From NCBI GenBank assembly GCA_025765595.1, contig JAIVFH010000025.1:124001-188000 (forward strand): a stretch of DNA of 64,000 bases, in the 5' to 3' direction. Position 1 is the first letter of the stretch. Every line of letters begins with the position of its first letter. Source of the stretch: Obelidium mucronatum. Its lineage: Eukaryota; Chytridiomycota; Chytridiomycetes; Chytridiales; Chytriomycetaceae. The notes under the pieces are model-generated. The model did not search any database. It was not told the DNA's origin and saw only the letters and a program-made list of their open reading frames with translations. The translations under genes and the position numbers were made by a program. Shown here one piece after another: positions 16,205-26,714 of the stretch.

Positions 16205-16313
16205 ACTTTTGGAAGAATAATGTGCAATATTTTCTCATTTTTACAATCAGTTTGCACTTTATTAAAAAATTGAAGAGAAAAAAATATGCATTTTCATAGA
16301 GGTAAATAAAACA

Positions 16314-17990
16314 TCAGGACAACCAAGAATCCGTCAAGTTCAAATGGAAAGACCTGTTTTTGTGTTCTTGAAGTGGTCGGTAGAATCCTGAAAAAAAATT
16401 TTAAATAATACATAAAATTTTTTTTGTGACTAAATTTCTTAATTTTCACCTGGAGGAGGAGCAGCGTTTTTTTGCAAGCCAAAGCGAGGAGCAGCTGAAA
16501 CAAACACCCCATGTGGTCCATTATTATTTCGATGTAGACTATCCGCTGCTCTTGCAACTTCGTAGTGTCCAGGCCCAAGCGGACTGGGTGCTCTTGCTGC
16601 GCTTGGGTCATGTTCGATTTGGACAACGGATTTAAATTTGCAACGTAACCTTTTGATAAAAATTTTAAAAAAAAAGGGAAATTGAACAAACTCAACTTGA
16701 GCAAAAAAAAAATAAATTTTTAAAAAATACTTTTTCATGGGCAATTGTGGATGCTGGGCAATGTTGTAACTTCCTGGACCAACTGAGGGAGAAGTGATTC
16801 TTGTATTTTTATTTTTTTTATGGTTTTATTGGTTGTTGTTTTTGAGCGCGAGATACAAAAGGAAAAAAAAAAGATCACTAACTTGATCAATTCACGGGCA
16901 GTTGTCTTGAACGCAGCTGTTGCTCCAGCTCTAGGATTCTTCTCTTCCGGAATATTGTATGCCCCTAAAAATTAAATAAATAAATGGGGCAAATTAACAA
17001 CAACAACAAAAAAAAAAAAAAGTAGAGGAAAATGATTTTTGTACCTGGCGGAGGTGCATCGCGACCAGGCGTCGACTCTGGATTATTAATCTCCGACTTT
17101 CGAGTCTTGCTTTTAAAGACATAGGCGGCCCCACATTCCTCTGCGCGAGTTCTCAAGAGCGCCTTTGATGCATCATGAGTTTCGTCTGTATATTTTGAGT
17201 TCATAAAACCGATTGAAAAAAATAAATAAATAAATAAAAAAGACAGAGGAGTCTCACATGAAGCAGGACCAGGCGTCAACTTGTGTGGATACACTTTACT
17301 TTCGAGTTTCGCAATCCGTTGACGAAAGTTACTCGATACAGAGTTGGATACACTATAACTATACTGTGGTTCATTTGTAGTTGTGTATTGTGATGGACCA
17401 ACGGTTGGAATAATCTCCAAATCAGTGGGCGGTTTCTGGAATCGCCGAGTTTTCGACGCAAAACCCACTCCATAGCCTCTCTTTGAAAGGGATGTTGGAT
17501 CCAGCATTACGAATTCTGAGTCCCTGTCTTTCCGGTTGTCTGCGCAAATGATCGTGGCTTCTTTTTTAGAAAAAGCGGGGTTCAAATATTACGCAAACAT
17601 ACAATATCCGGGACCAGGTAGCTCATCCTGTTACAATAAAATCTTGCGGGATTAGTTGAACTGGGTGGTTATTTTCTAGTTAATAGCAATGTGCGTTACC
17701 ATCGGTCCATTAAACCGAGGAGCTGTGGAATTAAATCCTTTCTCCTCATTATCGTCGAAATGGAACGTTTGAAATCGCGTTGGGATACTTGGAGGATGAA
17801 CAAAAAGTTTCAGATGCTTCTTTTTTGCTGGAAAATGCGGATCAGATGATGAATCAGGGCTCGCGTTTGAAAGGCGATTTGCCTCCTTTCCGGAATAAAA
17901 ACTGGCTAACCATCTTTTCTGAGACTGAGAGGTGATGCTCCTGACGCTGTAGTTGCCATTGGGACAGGAGATTTGTGGAAATCTTGATTG
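16314..17990 (-). CDS. STPG/SHIPPO-repeat axonemal protein
   Basis: Eight exons on the minus strand: about 17990-17700, 17627-17603, 17557-17258, 17185-17045, 16964-16883, 16799-16731, 16649-16450, 16387-16314. From the Met at 17702 on, the lengths sum to 298 in-frame codons. Sperm-tail PG-rich repeats appear at the expected spacing: DELPGPGYS, PTVGPSQYT, LTPGPASYE, STPGRDAPPPGAYNIPEE, SPSVGPGSYNIAQ, SPLGPGHYEV and APPPGFYRPLQ, with intervening F..S..RF-type segments and a C-terminal RSFHLNLTDSWLS. Proteins with these repeats (STPG1/2, ODF3/CIMAP) line the inside of axonemal doublet microtubules. One exon is only 25 bases. The start is unresolved: the first exon is open back to about 18030 but has no in-frame ATG before 17702, so a short 5' exon is missing from this model. 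Confidence 0.82.
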
Positions 17991-17994
17991 AGGA

Positions 17995-18000
17995 TTTATT
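17995..18000 (-). terminator. Poly(A) signal of the CEP295-like gene
   Basis: AATAAA on the minus strand, 53 bases after the stop of the upstream gene and at the very start of the open STPG exon. This suggests the two are separate but nearly overlapping transcripts. Confidence 0.5.
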
Positions 18001-18052
18001 AAGTTAATATTTTTTATAAATATACTATATAGTATTAGATTTTATCAATGTG

Positions 18053-19328
18053 TTATTTTCGTTCTAAATTGCTGTTGAGCTGCAACGGAGAATTCGATCT
18101 GCTAAATTCAATGCTGTCTGCTACAGACTCATTCTCAATCCGTCCCAAACCATATTCTTTTCTCAGATACTCTCTTGTTTTGGCGTTTTCAAGTGAAAAC
18201 GTCGGTTCGTCGCCTGCAGAAAAAAGAGTGTGAGTTTCATCCTTGAATAATCCATGAAGACATTCAGATTCACAAGGCAACTCACCGATTCCAAAGCGTT
18301 TCGTAAACTGTTCCTTTTTACCAGCTTCATTCAAAGCCACGAAATTGACTCGGCGTGCAGCAAGCCCTGAAGGCCCACCTCCAGCGGTTCGATACTTTCT
18401 TTGACAATCTTCAAGACGGAGTGCATCTAGTTCCCGACACAACACGTCTTTTTTGGTATCCATAGTCTTGGCAGTGACAGCTCTGTGGAATCTCGCTTCT
18501 GCAGTCACCTTATGAAGTCGAGCACGGGTTTCTGAATTGTTCAAACGGACATGAGCCGTCTCGGAGGCTTTGGGAGCTGCTTCCGCGGCGTCTACAGGCT
18601 TTGGCCTATTTTCGATATCAGCCTCCAATCGAACAACAGCATAGTTGCGGTGATGCTGCGAATAGTCGTATTTGATGTTTCCTGCTTTGAGAGACCGTTG
18701 TTGTTGAATCAGATTCATTTTTTGAATTGGCTGTGATATGGGGGTGACATTGGGGGAATATTTGGACTGTTGGACGCGGTATTTTTCCGCCAGTTCTTTT
18801 GCGCGAGCTGTTTCAGTTTCGTGTATTGATTTGAGAGTTTGAATGTGAGTTTTGTGAGGCTCCAGACGTTTCATTGTTTCATGGCGGAACTTTTCGAATG
18901 CATCCATCGTTTTTAGTTGTGGGTTGGAGACAAGCGAATCAACAAGTTACCTCATGCAGGGCGTGGGAGCCTCGTTCAGCATCCGTCTTTTGCGCGAGCA
19001 GCACGCGTGCTTCGAGGTCCCTGTCCTGCTCGTCGAGCGCGTCGGCCAGACACGCGGCGTGGGCGTGCGCCAGGCCGAAGCAGAGCGCCGTCGCGTCGAC
19101 AGCGGCCGCGGCGGCCGCCAGCGCGTCGTCCTTCGCGCCGCGCCACGCGTCGTCGGCGTGGCGCCGCGCGCGCGCCCACTCGTCGCGCGCGCCCGCCTGG
19201 TACGCCTCCGCCTTGCGCCGCGCAATCTGCCGCGCCTGCGTCCGCACCGCCTGCAGCCGTCGCCGCCGCTGCTCGGCCGCTGCGGCCGCTGCGGCTGCTT
19301 GCTCCTCGCCGATGCTCAGTCGCAGCAT
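18053..19328 (-). CDS. CEP295-like centriolar protein
   Basis: Three exons (19328-18951, 18889-18286, 18213-18053) give 380 residues. The N-terminus, MLRLSIGEEQ followed by an Ala/Arg-rich helix (EQRRRRLQAVRTQARQIARR), resembles the KLRLSPNEEA-type start and charged helix of CEP295 (from memory, no alignment). CEP295 helps newly built centrioles convert to centrosomes or basal bodies. The rest is largely helical and basic (RAKELAEKYRVQQSKY, YDYSQHHRNYAVVRLEADI). It is far shorter than animal CEP295, and the identification rests mainly on the first exon. Exon 1 is extremely GC-rich; exons 2-3 are AT-rich. Intron 2 (18285-18214, 72 bases, GTGAGT...CTGCAG) is stopless and in phase. Alternative: another lineage-specific coiled-coil basal-body protein. 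Confidence 0.6.
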
Positions 19329-20235
19329 TTTTTGGTTTTGTTCTTCCTTCTGTTTGTGTAATTAATTCCCTGGCAAAGTAAAAATATCGTGTTTACAGGA
19401 CGGAACCATGTAAAAAAACTCGCACTCAAGGTAACATAAATTCATCGCTTTCATCGCTCATCTTTCTTTTTAATTTTAATTCTTTTTAAGTTGCGTAAAA
19501 TTCCAGTCGTACATCAATCTCTCTGCTGACTTTTTCTCCACAAGAACAAGTGTTTCCAATAAAACAGAAATGACGCGTTCTCTTTCAACCTCATATTCTG
19601 TCTCTCAATTCTTTTTTTCTCACCTCCTCGCTCTCAAGTTTGGAATTTGTCAAAAGATTGCCCAAAAGATTCGCGTTTTCCCCTCAAAAAAGTCCTAAGA
19701 AATATTACCCAAAAAATAGCTGCACCGTTTCTTACAATACTTGTCTTATCCTAATCTTTCCGACTTCGCATACAGCAAAACGAGACTGCGCATCTAGTAA
19801 GGAGACCTCCTCCGTCTTTTATAACCAAAGGAAGTGTTAAAAGGAAACGTGCCCAAATAATATTCAGTTCGTACCCAAAAGATTTTGTGCTACTGTACTG
19901 AACCCAACGAAAAGCGAGACGTGTTTTGCCGCGAAAATAGTAAGGAACTCTGTTCTATCTGTTTGAAACTTTGTAACAAAAAAGGTGTGTTAAAACGGAT
20001 ACCCACCCACAAGTTCGGTTGCTATACTTAAACAACTGATCAAGGGCTACTTTATACTACTACCGAACCCAACAAAAACGAGACGGGCTTTGCCTCGAAA
20101 ATAGTGAGAAACTTCGTCTATCTTGTTTTTGCGATTATTAACTGAACCTCCATTTATCTAGAGAAACTGCCCACGGCTTAGCTACTGCATACTACCGGCA
20201 ACACAATTAATTGAAAGAAAAAAACGAAAGAAAAG
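19329..20235. other. Intergenic region (907 bases) upstream of the coiled-coil kinase
   Basis: Divergent promoter region between the CEP295-like gene and the kinase. The left half is AT-rich without recognisable features; the right part holds diverged tandem repeats (separate entry). No tRNA-like cloverleaf or open frame worth calling was seen. Confidence 0.6.
19770..20130 (+). repeat. Three diverged direct repeats before the kinase gene
   Basis: Three related stretches share a core of the form AAAACGAGAC, then a GC-containing spacer, then ATAGTAAGGA or similar, then TCTATCT. The cores begin near 19777, 19910 and 20075, so spacing is about 133 and 165 bases. The last two share about 80 bases including GAACCCAAC and CGAAAATAGT. 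A further partial match (CTACTGCATACTACCG) sits near 20177. The copies differ by substitutions and small indels, so they are old. They fill the kinase's promoter and 5' leader. Confidence 0.6.
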
Positions 20236-22387
20236 ATGGGCTGCGGACAAAGTCTAGAAAGAAATTTCGTTCATGATGAGAAACACAAGGGCGCCGAAAC
20301 AATCACCGAGCAGAGCGATGAGATATTTAGTGATAACAAAACTGTGATTCCAAGAAGCACCAGCGTCTTTGGGCGAGTATTGATGGGTATGTATTCTTTC
20401 GAAAATCACGAATTGTCAGAAGATTTACTTGAACATCCCATTCATTTTTAAAAAACAAAAACAACAGGGTCTAAGTATGTTAAACTTGCGTTCAAAAAGA
20501 TGGAAGCTGAGAATAAGCTTCAGCTCCAAAATATCCGAGACAAACATTCACATGAATTGAAGGCTCTTGAAGACGAGCGTGCGGACACCCGTGCCAAGAT
20601 ATCGAAATTACACGCAACAGCTCTAGCCAACGCGTCACAGACACACAGCCATGAACTAACCAAGCAAGAAAAGGCACATAAAACCGAGAAAAGTTTCCTT
20701 CTCCAAAAGAATACTGAGGAAATTGCACGTGCTGTTGCTGCTGCTGCCATCTCCGAGCAAAATCTTCAAAATCAAGCAGCATACACAACCAACTTGGAAC
20801 TAAAGCTTGATGATGCTACTCTGGAGGTTTCAAAACTGACATCCAAACTAACCGCCCAGACAATTGAATTGACGAATCAAACCACCACGCATCAAGATAA
20901 AATAAGGCACATTCTACAAAAGACTGCCGAGGATATGGCATGCGCTGTTGCTGCTGCCACTGTTGTCTCTGAGGAAATCGTTCAAGCTCAATTCGCACGC
21001 ATGAGAAGCTTGAAACTTCAACTTGATGACGTTACTCTCGAAGCTTCAAAGTTAAAAGCCGAACTAACGACCCAACAAGCCGCCCACACAATGGAAATAC
21101 TGAATCAAGCCAATGCACATCAAGAAGAAAGACGGATTCTTCTTCAAAAGACTAAGGAAATGGCACACGCTACTGCCGCTGCCGCCGCTGCTACCGAGAA
21201 GACGTTGCGAAACCAATTGCTACACTGGAACTTGATGGCCAATATGACGACAACTGTGAATGGCAGTTTGGAACAAAAACTTGTCGACGCCACTTTTACA
21301 GCGTCCTGTTTGCGAGAGAAGGTGGAAGGTTTACAACTCTCCGGCTTTGAATTGCTTCAAGAACTGGAGGAAGTCAAAGAGCAAGCGCCATTCCCTAGCC
21401 CAACTAGATTCAAAGTTGGAACTCTTCTCCCGGACCTCCTCAAGACCCTGGACTCCAAGACTGAATACAAGAACCAGTTTTCTCCAACCGGTGTGAATCT
21501 GGGAGAAGGAGGGTTTTCAAAAGTCGTGGAAGTAACACAGATTTCTACTGGAAGACTGTGTGCCGTCAAGACGTTGGATGCTCGCAAGAAGGCGCGAACT
21601 TTTATGGAACTGTTTGCAACATTCCAACTCCGTCATGACAACCTCGTAGAGACTCTTGGCATTTTCCTGACAAACCGAAATGAGGTTTCGGTTGTTATGC
21701 CACGAATGGTGCTCTCGCTGGACCACCTGGTGGACGAGAGGCCTCTTGCCCACCATCTCACGGCGTTCGTGGTGAGCCAGGTGGCGAGGGCTCTTCGGTA
21801 TATCCATGGCATGGATATGGCTCACAAAGACGTGAAGCCGGCCAACATTCTTATTGGCAACGACGGCTCCGTCAAACTCGGTAACTTTTTTTTTTGAGAT
21901 GCATGAAGATTGAAAAACCCTTTTTAAAATTCCTTTTTAAAGCCGACTTTGGTCTGGTCGAGGTGGTGTATCTGGGCACCGCCTTGTATGACACAAATGG
22001 CACCAGCGGGTTCATGGCGCCCGAGCAGCTTCGCGGAGCTGGCCATGACCAACTCTCAGACATTTGGAGTCTGGGAGTTTCGACTTTTCACTGCCTCAAT
22101 GGCAGTAATTACGTCGACGCTGAGGAGTGCGTTGTACAGCTGTTGATTGACGGCGTCCGTGGCGTTCCTGCCAACTACGGATCGCCTGAAATCAGCAAAT
22201 ACTTCGATGGGGTTTTGGAGTTGAACCCCAAAGAGCGATGGACGGCTGCGGATGTGATGGAGGTAAGGGCTTTCCTTTGTTTTTACGCTTGAGCTTACAA
22301 TGTGAAAACACATAGTGCGATTTCATAACAACCGTTGCACGTGATGCGCAAGAAGAGTTTCTTGCGTATGTTCTTTTGGCGGTTTAA
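20236..22387 (+). CDS. Myristoylated coiled-coil protein kinase, lineage-specific
   Basis: Four exons (20236-20386, 20468-21880, 21943-22262, 22316-22387) give 651 residues. The N-terminus MGCGQS fits N-myristoylation plus Cys palmitoylation, so membrane attachment is likely. Residues about 108-335 are coiled coil made of three related ~75-residue units, each with a phrase like RHILQKTAEDMACAVAAAT followed by LKLQLDDVTLEASKL. A protein kinase domain follows (about 390-645): Gly loop LGEGGFSKVVEV, Lys in CAVKTLD, catalytic loop HKDVKPAN (His-Lys-Asp replaces HRD), DFG in ADFGLVEVV, and FMAPEQ. All catalytic residues are present. I cannot assign it to a named kinase family. A decayed partial copy follows directly downstream. 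Confidence 0.88.
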
Positions 22388-22576
22388 GAGGGGTGCGGTG
22401 GTGGGTCGGGTGTGTGTTTATTTTTTGTGGCAGGGATTCAAAAGACCCTGAAAAGGAATGTGTTCAAATAAACTCCAAGTTTTCTTGAATGAATGGATAA
22501 AAAGATATCATTATTAAAAGAAACTGGGGTAGCTTCTCTCAAGACCCCCGTTCCTGTTCGATAAACAGTCTCAACC

Positions 22577-23210
22577 TGGTTGATCAAGTGGCGAGAGCCC
22601 TCCATTATATCCATGGGATGGAAATGGCACATAAAGACATGAAGCCATAGAACATTCGTCTTGGCTATGACGGCTGGGTAAATGAAGTTTTTTTTTGAGT
22701 TTTTTCAAATTTTTGTTAAAATTTCCTACATTTTATCCATCAAAGCCGACTTTGGTCTCGTTGAGGTGGTGTACAAGGGCGCTTTGTACGACACAAACGC
22801 TAACAGCGGGTTCATGGCGCCCGAGCAACATCGTGGCCATGACCAACTCTCAGACATTTGGAGTCTGATTCACGTTTGTGATGCAGCATTGCGTGTCTCG
22901 ACTGCAGACAAACAGCCAAAACTCGAACGCATTAAGGCCAAACTGAAGAAAAAAAAGACAGCTGTTGATTGACGGCGTCCGTGACGTTCCTGCCAACTAC
23001 GGATCGCTCGAAATCAGCGAGTACTTCGACGGCGTTTTGGAGTTGAGCCCCAAGGAGCGATGGAGCGCGGCAGATGTGATGGAGGTATGGCTTTTTCTGG
23101 TTTCCACTCTTTTGGCTTTTCGTTTGAGCTGACAATGTGAACAATTAGTGCGGCTTCATCACAGCCGTTGTACGTGACGTGCAAGACAGTTTCTTGCATA
23201 CGTGCTTCGG
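22577..23210 (+). pseudogene. Decayed tandem copy of the kinase 3' half
   Basis: Starts within the kinase domain, matching parent 21775 onward (QVARALHYIHGMEMAHKD vs QVARALRYIHGMDMAHKD), and runs to the parent's C-terminus. It keeps the intron before ADFGLVEVV. Inactivating changes: an in-frame TAG directly after HKDMKP; no N-terminal lobe or coiled coil; about 95 bases at 22867-22961 replaced by unrelated sequence; then a frame shift before the GVRDVPANYGS equivalent. Parental order is retained: 21775-21880, 21943-22080 and 22137-22387 correspond to 22577-22680, 22746-22866 and 22962-23210. A dead duplicate, not a second kinase. Confidence 0.85.
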
Positions 23211-23655
23211 TGGTTTAAGAGGCACAATAATGGGGCATGACTATTTGCAAAAGAGGTGTCAAGTATGCAAACTGCTCTGAAAAACGAAGTAGACTCCATG
23301 AAGTAGACTCCGTGAAAGAAATTGGAACTCATCCGCACATTATACAACTTTGTCTTGACTGAATCGATAATTTTTGAAGATATCAATATCGCAAGAAACT
23401 TGAAACACTATGATTAGTTAATGTATCAATCATAGGAATCAGAAGAATACCCAATAGACTAAAAAAATTAATGTTGACGCGTCTTCGTTCTACTCACGAT
23501 CAAAACGCCGCGCGTCAAGGTTGGTATCAAGAATAAAAAAACTTAGACCCCAACTATTTTCAAAGACAAGGTTTCAGTTTATGTATGTATTAGTATTGTA
23601 TTGGAACCGCAGAGATTTTTTTTTGAAGCTCCGACAATCATCCACAACAAACATC
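23211..23655. other. 445-base stretch without a called gene
   Basis: Between the kinase pseudogene and the nucleotide-sugar transporter. Holds a short direct repeat (GAAGTAGACTCC twice, at about 23287-23313) and otherwise AT-rich sequence. No coding signal. Confidence 0.6.
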
Positions 23656-25123
23656 ATGAGCAGATTCCAAATACAAGAACAAACGGCTCCACTGCTGCCT
23701 TTCAGTGTCATTAAAACGACGTCTTCAGCAACAGCGAATTCCAATGCTGCCAAGGGATCCGTGTCTTTGAAAATTAATGAACGCGTCAATCGAAATGGCT
23801 CAACCTCTGACCAGAGCTTTGAGATAGACTGCAAGAAAGCATCTCAAAAAAGCTACAGCATATCAAAAGGATCGTTTCGAGAAGTAATATTTGCAGTCGG
23901 AGTAAGTTAGCCCGTCTTATTTTCAAGACGTACTCAACATTCTCTCTATTCTTCTTCAAGTTCTACATCACAACGGCTATCGTCATGGTCATGGTGAATA
24001 AAGCAGTTTTAAACACCGTCCCTCTACCCATCACGTTCTTGTGGGTTCAAATCTTGGTTGCCGTGATACTCCTCCAGCTAGCCTCCATCCTCGGAATCTT
24101 CAAGCTCCCACTCTTGACCCTAAAACAATGCAACAAAATGCTTCCCTTAATTCTAGTAAACGTTATTGGACTGACTCTAAACACGCTCTGTCTCCAATAT
24201 GTTGACGCCAGTTTTTACCAAGTCGCACGCGCGTTGGTTTTACCTTTTACAGTTGGACTCAGCAGGGTATGCCTGAACCAGACAATCACACCCTCTGTTC
24301 TCTTTTCGTGCTGGATTGTATTCATTGGCTTTATTGCTGGGACTTTGTTTGAAGGGGGGGGCGGGATTGTGGTTTCAGTTTTTGGGACGACGTTGGGTGT
24401 TGCTTCATCAGTTTCAACTGCTGTCCACGCAATTGTAATCAAAACTTCGTTGGGGCTTGTGAATGGAAGTACAATCGATTTAGTGTATTATAATAATGTG
24501 ATTTCTCTGGGAATGCTGCTTCCGATAGTGTTGGTCTCAGGGGAGATGAGTAAGGTTTCAGATATACTGGTGTTTGCATATAAAGGAAAAGTGGGACAAG
24601 GAAGCGTCCTTTCAAATGAAGAAGCTTCGAGTCAATTATTCGCATTGGTGGTCGGGGGATTTGTAACGGTAAGGTTTACTGTTTAGTTTTTTTCTTTTTG
24701 AAATCTCATCAAAAAATGTATTAGGGAATCTTTGGTTTCTTGATAAATATTGCAGGATTCTTTCAAATCAAAGTGACTTCTCCATTAAGTCACATGATAA
24801 GTTCTGCGTTTCGTGGGGTGTAAGTTGGCCAACTTTTTCAATTGAAAATAATTTAATTTCACGTTCTTCCTATCAGCCTACAAACACTTATTGCGGTGCT
24901 TTTATTCGGTGACATCATCAGCATTTCGCGCGTGATTAGTATATCGTTCATTCTTGCAGGAAGCTGCTTCTATGCTTGGCTGAAAAGTCAAGAATCCGCA
25001 AAAACGAACGCATCAGAAGCGTGCGATTCAGTTCTTAAAACCATGGGCCGCATTCTGGTGCAGCCGATTGCGTTACCATTGAGGGGAATTAGAGCCATCA
25101 TAAAGAAGATTATACATGGGTAG
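23656..25123 (+). CDS. SLC35C1: GDP-fucose-type nucleotide-sugar transporter (SLC35C1-like)
   Basis: Four exons (23656-23901, 23961-24668, 24725-24819, 24877-25123) give 431 residues. After a Ser/Asn-rich cytosolic tail come about ten membrane segments of the SLC35/EamA fold: VMVNKAVLNTVPLPITFLWV, LPLILVNVIGLTLNTLCLQY, DASFYQVARALVLPFTV, YYNNVISLGMLLPIVLVSGE and IKVTSPLSHMISSAFRG, in the order seen in SLC35C1. These carriers exchange GDP-sugar for GMP across the Golgi membrane. The specificity call comes from overall resemblance and is not proven; GDP-mannose or another sugar is possible. The last codons read GGG TAG. A donor inside this (GG/GTAGGA) with an acceptor at 25237 would instead add about 38 residues and end at 25355. 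Confidence 0.82.
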
Positions 25124-25484
25124 GAAACGTTTTTCACTCTCAAGACACGCTCGATGGCGTTATCTTGTGTTCTGTTTTTAAGCCCCTCACATGTTCCATT
25201 CTTTCTCCTTTCCCATTTGCGGCCCACTTTTTTTAAGAAATTTGAAGATTGTTTTTCGAAAATGTTTACCAAACTTTCTTCCCCTGTATCTTCAAAGAAG
25301 CACTATTGCTGCAGTAAATCTCATTCCAAGTATTGATTGCTCTGAAACGTTGTAGTTCCTGTGCCAAATCCGTCGAACAAAGCAGAGCAAAATCCCGAAA
25401 CACAAAGTATAGGAAATAATATATCACTTCAAAAACCAAAAAAAAAAAAAACAGAAACACAAAAAAGCGCGCCGGAACCTTTCT
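25124..25484. other. 361-base gap between transporter and F-box/ankyrin gene 1
   Basis: Convergent 3' region. May include an alternative last exon of the transporter (25238-25355). Otherwise A-rich, with no separate gene. Confidence 0.5.
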
Positions 25485-25773
25485 TCACACTTCCACACTT
25501 GCTGCCAAGACTCCCTCAACAATACCCAAAGCAACCCCGACATCACTTGATTCTACAACTGGCTCCACATGGCCCAAATATTCCTTCGAAACATCTACTC
25601 CAGCTTTAACAAGCGCTAGAATCACGTCTAGATGACCATTCTCAAATGCCCAACAGCACGCCAAATCTAAACTCCCATTTCCAACTAAAGTCGCCATCTG
25701 AAGACCGCCAGTGTTATTATTATCCCCTCCATCAACTCCATCATCACCAACATTTGCATCGTTCGTCCCGTCG

Positions 25774-25805
<32 letters not shown>

Positions 25806-26624
25806 ACATCTCGCCAACACCATTTCCACGATTCCTTTATTCCCCAATCTCGCCGCATCCGCAAGCACTTGCCCACCCCAAGTTTCCAAATCCACCAAGT
25901 TACTCAAAAGAACCCATTCCGCTGTCGCGCGGCTCCCGCTATCACAAGCAAACATGAAAGCATTGTGGAGTATCGTTTCCTTTTCATCTTCGTCGTCCTC
26001 GTAATCAATCAAAAAGGAATTCACGTTCAATTTGGAAAGGATTTCATGGGAACCAAAGTAACAGAGCCAGAATAAGATTAAAACAGGGTCATCCAGGCGA
26101 TTGAATTGAAATGGTTTAGTTTCTTCTGGTGTTGCTGAAGGGGTGGTGCTTGTAGTGCTTGTGGTGGTAGTGGTGGTGGTGGTGGTGGTTGTGTGTATCA
26201 CGGATATTGTTGCTTTGGCCATCATGTGATGAACAGCTCGAAAAACATGGTCCCTCATTTCGGAGGGAAACACGTCCGGCATCACGTCTGCCCAATAAAC
26301 TAGATTCCAAGCTTTCTTTTTGTGAAGGATTCTCAACGAGGATTCACAGATCCCGTGGAGTTGCAAGAAGGCGGTTGCGTAGTGGATTCCGAGGTGGTCA
26401 AATGGGATTGTTGCGATACGATGCATTTGCCATGTTGTTTTTGAAGCTGCAAAGAGGGAAAGGTTTGCTTTGGCGAAGGAGGACCTGTTTTTCAGGACTG
26501 TGATTTGGGTGTGGTGTCTTATTCTGCTGTTGAGCTGCCCCATTTTATAGACTTCGTTCGGCGGGAGATTGACCGCAATTTGATCGAGAAGTTCGGGGAT
26601 TGAAAACACGCGGCTTGGGTTCAT
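25485..26624 (-). CDS. F-box-like/ankyrin protein, tandem copy 1
   Basis: Single exon. From ATG 26624 (MNPSRVFSIPELLDQIAVNL) it gives 379 residues; an ATG at 26684 would add 20. The start PELLDQIAVNLPPNEVYKMG resembles an F-box (helix, Leu-Pro turn, helix). The C-terminal half has ankyrin-like helices: FMFACDSGSRATAEWVLL, VLADAARLGNKGIVEMVLA and ACCWAFENGHLDVILALVKAG. Such proteins usually act as SCF ubiquitin-ligase adaptors with the ankyrins binding substrate (inference). Two coding microsatellites interrupt it: a Thr-rich run (from GTG/GGT repeats on the plus strand near 26135-26195) and a run of about eight Gly near 25785. Copy 2 lies directly upstream, head to tail, and lacks both. Confidence 0.75.
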
Positions 26625-26714
26625 TAGTGGTGGTGGTAGGTGGTTGAGTTTGGGTTTGTTTTTTGGTTGGTGGCACAGGCACAAATTGCGACAATCAAAA
26701 CAATTTCTTGTTGT

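Noticed and set aside
22577..23210. A second functional kinase gene
   Set aside because: In-frame stop in the catalytic loop region, missing N-lobe, replaced segment and frame shift.
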